From: Anaeramoeba flamelloides | Taxonomy: Eukaryota > Metamonada > Anaeramoebidae | Reading direction: 5' to 3' | Assembly: GCA_027625915.1 (NCBI GenBank) | Contig: JANTQA010000021.1 | Span: 1,984,001-2,048,000 of the forward strand | Length of the DNA: 64,000 nt | Shown: in pieces, positions 11,387-21,623 of the stretch | Layout of the letters: the number at the start of each line of letters is the position of its first letter | How positions within the stretch are numbered: position 1 is the first letter of the stretch | Made by a program: the position numbers and the translations under genes | Notes under the pieces: generated by a model | Seen by the model: only the letters and a program-made list of their open reading frames with translations | Told to the model about the DNA's origin: nothing | Database searches by the model: none

Positions 11387-12771
11387 TATAAATAAAAACT
11401 ACCATTAAATAATAGATTTTAAATTATTTCATTTAAAATTTCTCAGTAAAACCTTTTGAGCTATGTATTTTTTTTTTTTTTATTTATTTTATTAAAAAAT
11501 AAATTACATGACAAAATTTTGAACTTTTTTTTATTTATTTAACTTTTTTTATTTACAATCAATAGTATTCACAAAAACCAAAAATTAGAAATAATAAACT
11601 TTTTATTTATTTTTAATATTGAAGAAGTATAAATTACACCCTAATTGCTCTTCTACTTTAATTCCTTCTAGAAATTTAAGCTCAAAATCATAGATTCCAT
11701 ATTATTAATTAATGAAAATAATTTCAAACTATTATGGGTTAAATTTAAGTAATTAAGAATTATTTCTTGTAATTTGTTAATGAAAAATTAAACTATTTTT
11801 ATCATAGGAATGGTATATCCCTACAAAGTGATCAATATATTCTATTTCCTTCTGTTCATACTTCAAACATAAAGTACAAATTTTTTTTTATTTTTTTATT
11901 GATTAAATAGTATATCTATTTTAGAAGTTGGTAAATTGCCTGAATTTTAGATTTTTTGCCCTTGATTGATAATTTTGTGTTTTTTTCATTGTTAGTGAAA
12001 AGTTTTGGTTTTTTAATTCTTTATTGAAATACTTTGTTGGAACATGTTTGATAAAAAAATCACTGTTTATTTCTAAAAAATTTCCAAAATGAAGTTAAAA
12101 ATCCTATTTTGGTTTAATTCATCTAATTCAAGTTTTTTCTCACATAATGAGATATTATATAATTATTTCTTGATATAGACGATTTATTATGGAATTTTTG
12201 TTTGACTCTATGATTATTATTAATTTTGGATTAAATTCAATACTCAATTTTTTCAACATATTTTCGATTTCTTCTTTTGATCTATTTGTATTTTTTTATT
12301 ATTTTTTTTGATTTAATAATATGATCTTTTCATATAATTTATAAAGCGGTATTTTTTTATTATTTCCTCATATTGATAATAATATTTAGAAAAAAGGATT
12401 TCGAAAACAAATTTGTAACAAAAGGTTTTTTAGAAAACAATAAACCGGAATTGTTAGTATTCTAAGGTAATTCTTTGTTTACATCCATGCAAATTAATTA
12501 GATAAAAAAGAAAATAATCTTTTAAAAGTAATTTTTGTTGATTGGTATTTTTTTTTTCAATCTTGATTTCAACAAGATTCTTTGGAAAGATGATCTTTTG
12601 TGGTTGGACTTCTAAATGAAGTTATTTATTTAAAATAGAAACCTTCTTTTATCCATATTTTATGTTTATTCTTTGGTTTGTATTAAGCAGTTATATAAAC
12701 CCATTTCTAGATCCAAAACCAAATTTAATAAAACCAAGAATTTAAGAAAAAAAAATATTCAAAAAAATCCT

Positions 12772-12950
12772 AAATTTATGGCGAAATGTAGATTTTATTC
12801 TGAAATTGTTGGGCTTTTTACTCATACAAGAATCATTTTTAATTGAGGAGATCAACAGATATTACTATTAGACTAATCGATTTTTTAGAGACATTTAAAG
12901 CATGTAGTACTAATGTGGTTAGGTCCAATAACAACATACTTTGTTACAAT
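12772..12950 (+). mobile_element. Truncated TTAA-MITE copy
   Basis: From AAATTTATGGCGAAATGTAG through GATCAACAGATATTACTA and GTACTAATGTGGTTAGG this aligns in the same orientation with 53440-53600 of the full element. It lacks the TTAA|GGG ends, so it is a fragment. Confidence 0.7.
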
Positions 12951-13071
12951 TAGAATTTATATAATAATAGTAAAATGTACCTACTTCCTTAAAGCTTCTA
13001 AAAAAGCTGCAGAAAAATTCTTGATATTTATCTTTGTAAAAAAAAAATCTAACATAAATTTATACTACACA

Positions 13072-13477
13072 TGTGCAAAAAATGATGTCTTTATATTTTA
13101 AATTTTTTTACTAAATTTGTCATTTTTCGAAAAACTATAAAACTTTTCCTATGCGCCCCAACCTGGAAGGCTTCTTGTTAACAAACTTGGTCTTTCGAAT
13201 AGCAAAAAAAAAAATAATTTAATGAAAGAATAAAAATATTTGGGGTTATTTTTGTGTTTTGGGATTTCAGAATTTTTTTTTTCAATTTTTGAATTTCTGT
13301 TCTTTCCCCAAACATTTTTAAATTAGTATTAAATCAAATTTTTTGCTCTTATAATCCCCAAGCCCACTGACAAAAAATCTCTCCCGTTGGGGCGCATATG
13401 AAAAGTTCTATAGTTTTTGGAAAAATGACAAATTTATTTTAAAAAAATTAAAATATTAAGACATCATTTTTTGCACA
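13072..13477. mobile_element. Foldback MITE with about 91-bp arms
   Basis: The left arm (13072-13162) and right arm (13386-13477) are inverted repeats starting TGTGCAAAAAATGATGTC and ending inward at GCGCCCCAAC. They share AAATTTGTCATTTTTC and AACTATA.AACTTTTC. The 223-bp centre is AT-rich and non-coding. No clear target duplication is visible, so the superfamily is open. Confidence 0.8.
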
Positions 13478-14075
13478 GAAGTAACAAACCAAGGAAATTT
13501 AATCAAAAAAAAATATCAATTAATTTATTTCTCATTTAGTTATTTTCACATTTTTTTAAAAAAATTAAATGACAAAAGATAAAAAGAAAAAGAAATAAAA
13601 AAAGAAGTATTAAATTAAATGAAAAGTATTTCACATGAAAATTCAACTTGTAAACATCTTAATAAATGATATTAAAAAAATAGAAATCAGAAAAGAAAAT
13701 GAAAAAAAAAAACAAAAATAAAAAAAATAAAAAAATCCTGGTAAATACAGCAATTTTAAAAAAGTGTTTAATATAAAGTTTTAAAAATTATACTCTACCA
13801 CTTGACTCTCTTTTTTAAGTAGTTAGTGGCACTATTTTAAAAAAATTTTCTAACTCACTTTTTTCAAATAGCTGTACAAACAAAATTAATCAAAAATGAT
13901 TTACGATGTATTCAAATTAATATCTCATTTTTAATTAGAATAAATTCGAAACTCAGAGTTGTACAAGAAAAAACAATTTTTGATTGTTTGATGTTTTCAT
14001 TAAGGTCTCCCTTAAAAAGAAAAAGGGAGAAAAATTCCAAGATAAAACACAAACCAGAAAAGCACTCAAAAGTTG

Positions 14076-14852
14076 TTAACAAAGTTTGTTCAGGGTCGAA
14101 GGGCCAATTGCTTTAGGATCTTCAAAGTAAGACCCAGTTGGTCCGTTGTCGTCAAGTTGAGTGAGATAGTGAATAAAGGGTGCTATTCCAGTGTTTTTGA
14201 TAAGTTTTTCCTGGTTAGCAATATTCCATTCGTCCAGCTGTTTGTGCTTTTTGTATTTATAAAGAGAGTAATTGAGATCAAATGCATTTATTTTGATTTG
14301 CTTGGGGTTTACGGCCTCAGAGAGGATTTTTGTCAGGCTTTTTAAAGAAAATTGCGAAAGCAGATAACAAGAAAGCATGGGCTCACGCATTGATTCCAAA
14401 TTACCAATACAAGAACCCACATTGACGATCCTTCCATATTTGTTTTCCTTCATCAGAGGGAGAAACGCCTTCATTGTATAGAAGGAGCTAGATATATTAA
14501 GTGCAAACGTTTGAATAAAGGTTTTCACTTGGACATCAAGGAACTTTGTCAGCTCTGTGAACGTAAAGCTTTCGTTGTTGATTAAAATGTCAAGCTTGCC
14601 AAATTTGGATCGAACCATAGACAACGTGCGGTCGAGTGAGTCTGGATCGTTCTTGTTCATTTCAATGTAGGAAAGCTTGACACCAACCTCCTTCTCTAAG
14701 GCAGTGCGCGATCTTTCTCCTTCTTTTCGGCTCTTCGAAGCCATAATGACATGGTTGTTTGGGAATTGACTAAAATGTTTACAAAGCTCATAACCAAAAC
14801 CTTTTGAGCCAGAAGTTATCAGTGTGATTTTTTGATCAAAATATTTTTTCAT
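14076..14852 (-). CDS. Short-chain dehydrogenase/reductase-like protein
   Basis: This 258-residue Rossmann-fold SDR is the usual length for the classical family, which reduces or oxidises small carbonyl or alcohol substrates with NAD(P)H. It starts MKKYFDQKITLITSG and ends in TAA. Visible motifs are the cofactor loop TSGSKGFG (13-20, normally TGxxxGxG), NNES (92-95, normally NNAG), the structural Asn in ALNISSS (N119), Ser147 in VNVGSCIG and Tyr163. At the catalytic lysine position (YxxxK) the sequence is YLLSQ, so Lys is replaced by Gln167. Loop, NNAG and lysine all depart from consensus, so this may be a low-activity or pseudo-enzyme. The spacing around LITSGSKGFG and the long C-terminal loop recall carbonyl-reductase-type SDRs; substrate is unknown. 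Confidence 0.92.
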   Translation of the reverse strand: MKKYFDQKITLITSGSKGFGYELCKHFSQFPNNHVIMASKSRKEGERSRTALEKEVGVKLSYIEMNKNDPDSLDRTLSMVRSKFGKLDILINNESFTFTELTKFLDVQVKTFIQTFALNISSSFYTMKAFLPLMKENKYGRIVNVGSCIGNLESMREPMLSCYLLSQFSLKSLTKILSEAVNPKQIKINAFDLNYSLYKYKKHKQLDEWNIANQEKLIKNTGIAPFIHYLTQLDDNGPTGSYFEDPKAIGPSTLNKLC

Positions 14853-16034
14853 CGTGGGCTTTTGATAAAGTTTTGTTGTTTAAGAAAATGCAACTATAAA
14901 AAAAATGATTTGTGATAATTCAAATTTAGAAGTTCTCCTTATTCCCCAATTTGGATTAACTACCAAAACAGTCCTCTTCCTTTTTCTCTTCAATTTTTTT
15001 CTTCATTTTTTTTTTTGATCATTTTACAACATAAAAAAATTGGAATTCAGTTTTTTTAAGGATTATTCGGTTTGATTCTAATAAGAGAGTTTTTTTAAAA
15101 CAGTTGGATGGTAATTAAAGTGATCAGTCTCTTTATTTATCAACAACTCTCGTTTTTACCAGTTTGAAAAATCTATTTGAACAAAAAGTTTTCTCAATAT
15201 CTTTCTAACAGACTTTTATTAGAAAGTTTGAAGATTTAGCTTTAAAGTCAAAATTTTTTAAAGAAAATAAGAGATTTAAAAAAGAAGTTAGTTTTTTTTT
15301 TAAATTTTCCAACTTTCTACTTTTGGTTTGAGATAGAGAAGTTCATTTCTAACCTTTAGTGCAATTATTATTACTTTATTAACAAAGAACTAAATTAATG
15401 ATTTTTTTACAAGACTTTTTCCATTAACAAGAATTAATCGTCCAGTACTGATTTAGTTGTCTTTTAGAAATGATCAGAGTTGTTTTGGATTTTTAATAAT
15501 GCACACAAGGTCGTTGTTTCTCTTTTAAGAAAAACTTTTTTTGTATGGGGTAGAAATGAGAAAAATTTTTATATTCCGTAATTTCAAAAGCCCACATTAT
15601 CTTTTTAATTTGGTTGAATCGAAAAATATAGATAGCAAAAATCAAATAGTGCTGTTTTTTAGGTCTTTGTTGGATTAAAATTTACTGTTGATTGAATAAC
15701 AAATCGGATAAAAAATCACTTGACACTTTACCTATTTTTGAATCAAAATTCCTTTAATTGAGAATTCTTGGGCATTTTGTTTTCAAAAAAAAAAGGTACA
15801 AACAAATAAAGAGAGATCAGTAACATTCCAGTCAATTTTTTTTGGAAAAACCTTATTGTAAAAGTGAGAAAGGAAAATAAAACGAAAATTTTTTCCAGTA
15901 TAAAATTCAAATACCAGTATTGTGTTTTTGAGTTAAGGTTTAACCTAAAACTTCTGTTAGGGACGTTTAGGTTAAAAAAGTGTGAAGTAATTGTATTATT
16001 TTTTGTGATCCAAAAGAAAAAATAAATTTTGAAT
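14853..16034. other. Upstream intergenic DNA, nothing resolved
   Basis: This is the presumed 5' region of the dehydrogenase. I see only homopolymers and a short inverted pair (TTTAACCTAAA / TTTAGGTTAAA near 15940-15975). Confidence 0.45.
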
Positions 16035-16648
16035 TTAAGGGAGTAGCCACGGTAAAGGAAAATTTTTCACTTTTTTGCAATTTTGAAAAGGATCAGAAAA
16101 TACCATTTTTTACTTTGGTTGTGACTCATTGATTTTTATTATTTAAAGTACTTCATTCATTAGATTTTTTTAAATTTTTTTTTCCAAGTCTCAATGAAAT
16201 TGCCACAATAGAATGTTGAGTTGTATTGATGAAAATAGTGTTTCAAATGTTGAATGACTTATATTTTGTCGGTATCTCAACATTCTATTTTGGCATTTAA
16301 TTTTTTCATTTTTTATTTTTTCATCATTTTTAAATTTTTTTAATCATAACAACAAAAAGTAATAAGAAATATTTTTTTACCAGTGATATTTGGAATTAAT
16401 GGATTTTGTATAAATTGAACAACAAACATTGCAATTGAGAGAACCCAGAAAGGAAACATGAATAGGGCTTAAATTGCTTGAAGGATTCCAAAAAAAAAGA
16501 AGAATTAATAGCAAAACATTACTTGTTAGGATTTTAAATAGTTGGATTTGGTAGTATTGGAGAAGTGAATATGATTATATTTATCAAGTTTTAAACCATA
16601 AAATAGCTATAAGTTTTATTCGAAGAATCTAAAATTATTCTCCCCCCC

Positions 16649-16674
<26 letters not shown>

Positions 16675-16680
<6 letters not shown>

Positions 16681-17209
16681 CCATTCCAAAAATTTGGACA
16701 TGCCCAAAATCAAAAATATGTAAAACAAAAACACAATTTATTATATTTTTCCAAACCTAATTTAAAACCACATTTAAGTTGCCTACAGTATTAATGTTTT
16801 TATAAGTAATTATTTTCATCCAAATAAAAAAAAAAATATAACACAAAGAAATAATATTCAGTGTTTCCAAAATAATGAAACGAGCAGAACAAAAAATGTA
16901 TAGGTAAATTTTAAATAATTAGACCAAAAATAATTGATTGACCAAATGTTAAGACACCATCAACCAATTTTATGTCATATTTCATTTTAAGAAACTCAAC
17001 ACTAACCATTCTATTAACCATCATAAAAAATTCCATATCTAACGAAACAGATTTTAGAACTCGAAAAAAAGGAAATGAAAACAAAAGAATAAAAGATAAA
17101 AGAAGAAATATTTTCAAAAATCAAATAATTCCCAAATTGAATGTAAAGTATAATATTTATATTCTTTCAACAGTTTATACCGTGCACTAAATATTTGGAA
17201 TTTAGTTTA
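16675..17209 (+). mobile_element. Tc1-like MITE, copy 1 (535 bp)
   Basis: The ends are TA|AACCCCATTCCAAAAATTT and AAATATTTGGAATTTAGTT|TA. The whole length aligns, inverted, with 25667-26198. The minus strand at 16911-17020 carries a protein-like segment with KLVDGVLTFGQSIIFG. The other copy keeps the same segment as QLVDGILTFNQSIIFG. The TA target and CCAAAAAT.TGG ends fit Tc1/mariner. Confidence 0.8.
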
Positions 17210-17260
17210 TTATAATAAAAAAATAAATAAATAAAAAAAAAAACTATTTTATCAATATAT

Positions 17261-18440
17261 TAGAGGTTTTGATGATAACATATATTATCATGATATTAAC
17301 AATAAAATCGCAATATTATTAAAAATCGCAATTAGTCCAACTTTATCGCGATATTCAACATTATCACGATATTCAACATTATCACGATATTCACATTATC
17401 GCGAAAAAATGAAAAATTATTTTTTTGAATTTACCTTAAAAAAATTTCTTGACTTTTACAACACTTTCCCCTTTAATAAATGTTTGAAAGTGTTTGTAAG
17501 AGTTGTGAACTGTCTTCAAGTGTTTGAAAATTTTGAAAGACAGAAAACTTTAATAAACAGAATGAGTTTGGTTTGAAGTGGAAACAGAAAATTTATTTCG
17601 ATTCATTTTTTTTTCTAACGAAATATCAAATCTCAAATTAATTTTATTCTCAAACTAATAATTACCCATTTCAACAATACACTTGAATATAAGATAGATG
17701 TGTTTTCTGACAATGGGGTTGTTACCTTCACAATTTTAAATAGCCAAAAAGAATAAAGAATAATTTTCCTTCTTATTGATGATCGATCAAACAAAAACCT
17801 CTAAGCTCTAATTGTGTTTTCGGTCCAATATAGAGATGCTCAAAGGAGAAAAAGAAAAACAAGAAGACAAATCTATAAAAAATCTTAATAATTGGTGATT
17901 ATCTTAAAAGGATGTTGTGAAATCTTTTGAAAGTTTATCCAACTCCTTTTAGCTTTTGGAGAATATTGAAAATGTTTTAACCCAAGATCACATTCTTTAA
18001 AGAACAGATAAAGGGTTGGTTGATTTATTGGCTAATTATTCAAGGCAATTTCCAACACCATGATTAACTAAAAAAATATTTATTTTTCTTTATTTCTTAT
18101 TGTTGTTGATCTTAAAGGATCGATAGGTTTGTCAACCAAATTAAACGAAAACACAATAAAATTCTTTGATCTGATCCTTGATTGGATCAAGTATCTTTAA
18201 TTGTTGTTTTTTCAAAGAATGACTTTTTTTCACATAATCTATTTTTTGATCAAAAAAATTTTTTGTTTAAATATTTCTCAATTAGCCCAAAAACCCATCA
18301 ACTATTTTATCGCAATTTTTTGGCATTTATCGCGATTTTATAGAATTATCGTGATTTGTTATATTATCGCGATTTGATGGAAATTATTGCGATTTTTGTA
18401 ACTTTATCGTGAATTAAGTAGGTTATCATCAAAACCTCTA
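17261..18440 (+). mobile_element. TIR element with ATCGCGAT-type subrepeats (1180 bp)
   Basis: The terminal repeats are TA|GAGGTTTTGATGATAAC at 17261 and its reverse complement ending at 18440. Next to each end are degenerate TTATCGCGATAT motifs; at 17342-17403 they form a short tandem array of about 18 bp per unit. The centre carries GATCTTAAAGGATCGATAGG and TTGATTGGATCAAG blocks, found inverted at 58300-58420. No coding sequence is recognisable. Confidence 0.75.
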
Positions 18441-18605
18441 TTATCTTTATTTTTATTGTTTAACACTGTTAAAAAAAAAAAATATCAAATAATTTCTTTA
18501 ACAAAGTTTTCAGAGAATCTAAGATCATACACAACTAAAATAAAATATTTTATCTTATCTCTCTCTAATTTTATATCATGTATTATGGTGTAACTACCCC
18601 CTTAA

Positions 18606-20810
18606 ATGAATCTGTCTATCTCCATTACCCATTTAAATGCTTGATTACCTAAGTAGATCTAGTTTTTTTCAAGAAAAAGAGATTTTTATGAAGGGTTGCT
18701 ATGAATTTAGAAAAATATATTTATATTCTTATTTTTTAATTATAGCAATATTTTTTTGAATAAGTGCAATTTACGTAAACATCACATTAATAAGTGAGTG
18801 ATTTATAATTTTAAAAGTTTGGTTCACAAACAAAAGAAATTATTCAGTAATTTAATAAAAATTTTTCAAATATTAATAATTAAAAATTATGTAGGCGATT
18901 ATTTTCATGCACTTTTTTTTTAATTTTTTTTTTCAATAATACACAATAAAAATTATAAAAAATTACTAAAATTCTGATTTAATAAAAATAAAAATGTTTC
19001 GAAAAATTTTTTATTTTATTTTTCAATAGAAAAATAGGATCCAACCAGATTAGATATTTTTTATAAAAAATTATTTAAGAAAATTAATTCTTTTAAAATA
19101 ATGAATATTGCTCTTTAAAGTCAATATAGACATACAATTACAAAATATTATTAAATATTTATACAAATAAATGATCTATTATCTTTTTAGGGGGTAATAA
19201 ATAATGTTTACACTTGCCATACAAATAACCTAACCTAAAAAAAATATTTTCATTATTTTGAATATTTTGTCAAATCAATATAATTGTTTGAATGACTACA
19301 TTTGAAATTTTCCAATTTGCCTGGGAACAATTTTTCTGAACAAGTTTTGACACAATCTCATTTAAAATACAAATTGATTTTCTCTAAAATATACTCCAAT
19401 TTAGATCAAAAAAACATTTTTGCGTATTTTTTTTAACGAAAAACCAATAAGAAATTTTTGGATACCAAAATCCAAACAACCCCCAATGAGTAACATGAAA
19501 ATAAAAAAGAAGATATAAATACTATTTTCCAGCTATCAAAGATCAATTCAAACACTCTAAACAAACAACTCTAACTTTTGTAGAACACTTTTTTTCTAAG
19601 TTTTGACAATGTGATTTTGTGAATAGTGACATTCTATCCACAAATCTTATTAATTATTACTAAGATTCTGTGGTTTTGTTCTGGTTTTTGATTTCTTTTG
19701 TTTTTTTCCTTGAATTTAACTTCCCCATGATAATTAAGAGGAGAATATTTATTCTATTTATTTTTAGAACAGAATACCTATTATCAACACACTATCAAAT
19801 TTTCGGTACTTTTTTTATTTTTTTTTTTTTTTATTTGAACTATTTCTCACAAAATCAAATTGATTTTATCAAGTTAAATTATGTTGGTTTTGTGTGTAAA
19901 AGTCGGAAAAATTTAAATGAAAAGATTAAGTGGGAATTAAATTTGTAAAAATTAGTCAGTTTTAGTATTTTTCAAAAAACAAAATATTGGGTAAGTGTAG
20001 AAAAAAATGATCTTTCTGTTTTTAGAAATGGGAATTTTAGTTGATTGAATACAATAATAAACACATTATCCCACCTTTATCAAAATATGTCTTAGTTTGG
20101 ATTTAACAAAGGATTAGTCATGACAAATTTTAAATCCTTTATATTTTGACCTTTTATTTCATTTTTTACAACCCTCTCTGCTTAATACCCGAACTTAAAA
20201 AAAAGCATAATAAATTCTCAACAAGTTGCCAGGGTTATAACAATTGAACTAGAGGAAATTTTCTCATAAAGCCGATTTTTCCCAACCTTCTTTTTCATTT
20301 TTTGATATCAGGATATATCACAGAAATCACCGAAACGATGAGATAGATACTTTTTGTCAAATGATTCTTCTTTCCCACTTAAAAGATCTTGATGAAAAAA
20401 AAAATTAGGAGAATTAACAACCTCTAAATACTAATTAAAACAAATAATATTTTAAATTTCAATAACAAACGTCTCCCTTAAAAAAGCCAGTAAAGGTATA
20501 TTTTTAAAAAAAGTGCAACATAAATCTCAAAAAATGGTAGTATAAAACAAATTGAGTTTGTAAAGGAAACAGTTTTCTATTTGACCCAAATTATATTCAG
20601 GTGTTTGTTGTCAATAAAAGAATTTTACTTTCTTAAAAAGACTGATAACAAAGAGTTTTCAAGATCACTAAAAGTTTATTCCAACACAAACCAGAGTTGT
20701 CCAATACCCTTTGAAGTATTTCCTTTCAATCAAATTACTTGTTTTGAATCTCAACATAATAATGTCAGTTTTAAAAAAGTGACATTATGTAGAATCATTT
20801 TTTTTAAAAA
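18606..20810. other. Intergenic DNA, no supported gene
   Basis: Open frames at 19670-19948 and 20581-20862 lack an ATG at the start and are Phe/Lys/Asn-rich. The 20581 frame (containing SNTNQSCPIPFEVFPFNQ) is somewhat protein-like and could be an upstream exon of the 20811 gene, but I could not find a convincing splice join. Confidence 0.4.
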
Positions 20811-21623
20811 ATGGAATTTCCAATTTATTGTTATCCAAAAAAGAATTTTATTTTGTTTGTAAAAACAAAGTGGACAATTAAGAAGTTAAAAGAAAAAATT
20901 TCTTCTGTTTACAACCAAACGTATTGTGAAGATCTGTTGGTTGAGTCTTTTAAAAAGCAATGCCAAGATGATCAAATTTTTGATGTTCCTTTTTGTTATG
21001 ACGATCTTTGTGTAAGTGATCTCTTCCCAACAAGTTGTAATTTGTTTGTCAATTATAAAGACATCAGTGGTTTTGAATCAAAAAATGTAGTTGAAGAAGA
21101 AGTTGAACAAGACGTTGAACAAGAAATGAATTTCCAATCCTTATCACGCTTCTTAAATCTCAATAATTTTGCAAACTTAAAACAAAGCAATTTGCCTTTA
21201 ACATTCCGCGCATCCGAAAATGAAAAAGTTTTTTTTATTCTATGCGATCTTTCAAATCTTAATCACGGCAATACTCGAAAAAGAAATACAGAAGAAATGA
21301 TTCGTGAAATAAAGAAAGAAAGAAGGAGCAGTGTTGGAAAGCAAAAAGATCTGTCTCGATATTGGGACAAACGTAAAACAAAAAAATATAAAAAATACAA
21401 AAATAAAATAAAAAAAAAAAAAAGGTATCACACAACCAAAAACCCAATTTCAAACAGAAAGAAAAAAATAAAAACAGAAAAAAGATTTTCCAAACACCAC
21501 AGCCCAAGAAAATGTAAACTTTTATTTAAATTTGGAAAGGAAAAAAATCCCATTAAAAAATATTCACGTGTTCAAGGGCACAGATCATATTATACACCCG
21601 AAAAGGAAAAGGACATCAACTAA
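20811..21623 (+). CDS. Unknown 270-residue protein with basic C-terminus
   Basis: ATG at 20811 opens a 270-codon frame ending in TAA. I do not recognise the family. Residues about 1-83 have a pattern reminiscent of a beta-grasp or ubiquitin-like fold (FPIYCYP strand, ILFVKT strand, then TIKKLKEKISSVY helix, ending CNLFVNY); this is an impression, not a hit. Residues 93-106 are acidic. Residues 107-150 contain a second globular-looking part (LSRFLNLNNF, VFFILCDLSNL). Residues 155-270 are strongly basic (KRKTKKYKKYKNKIKKKKR), suggesting nucleic-acid binding or nuclear/nucleolar location. It may have an additional 5' exon. Confidence 0.6.
   Translation: MEFPIYCYPKKNFILFVKTKWTIKKLKEKISSVYNQTYCEDLLVESFKKQCQDDQIFDVPFCYDDLCVSDLFPTSCNLFVNYKDISGFESKNVVEEEVEQDVEQEMNFQSLSRFLNLNNFANLKQSNLPLTFRASENEKVFFILCDLSNLNHGNTRKRNTEEMIREIKKERRSSVGKQKDLSRYWDKRKTKKYKKYKNKIKKKKRYHTTKNPISNRKKKIKTEKRFSKHHSPRKCKLLFKFGKEKNPIKKYSRVQGHRSYYTPEKEKDIN

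Larger units (their letters stand above)
11387..14075. other. Intergenic DNA with two repeats
   Basis: AATAAA immediately follows the upstream stop and may be a polyadenylation signal. A partial copy (about 12772-12950) of the TTAA MITE and the 13072-13477 foldback MITE lie here. No gene is supported in 11450-12770 or 13480-14070. Confidence 0.5.
16035..18605. mobile_element. 2.57-kb TTAA-bounded element with nested insertions
   Basis: The left end reads TTAA|GGGAGTAGCCAC (16035) and the right end GTAACTACCCCC|TTAA (18602-18605), giving matching inverted ends with TTAA on both sides. They resemble the ends of the MITEs at 6655 and 52873 (TTAA|GGGATTAG). Inside are a hairpin with 20-bp arms (16201-16220/16276-16295, around AGAATGTTGAG), a complete Tc1-like MITE (16675-17209) and a complete GAGGTTTTGATGATAAC-ended element (17261-18440). 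No transposase remains visible. The pairing of the two ends is inferred. Confidence 0.55.
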
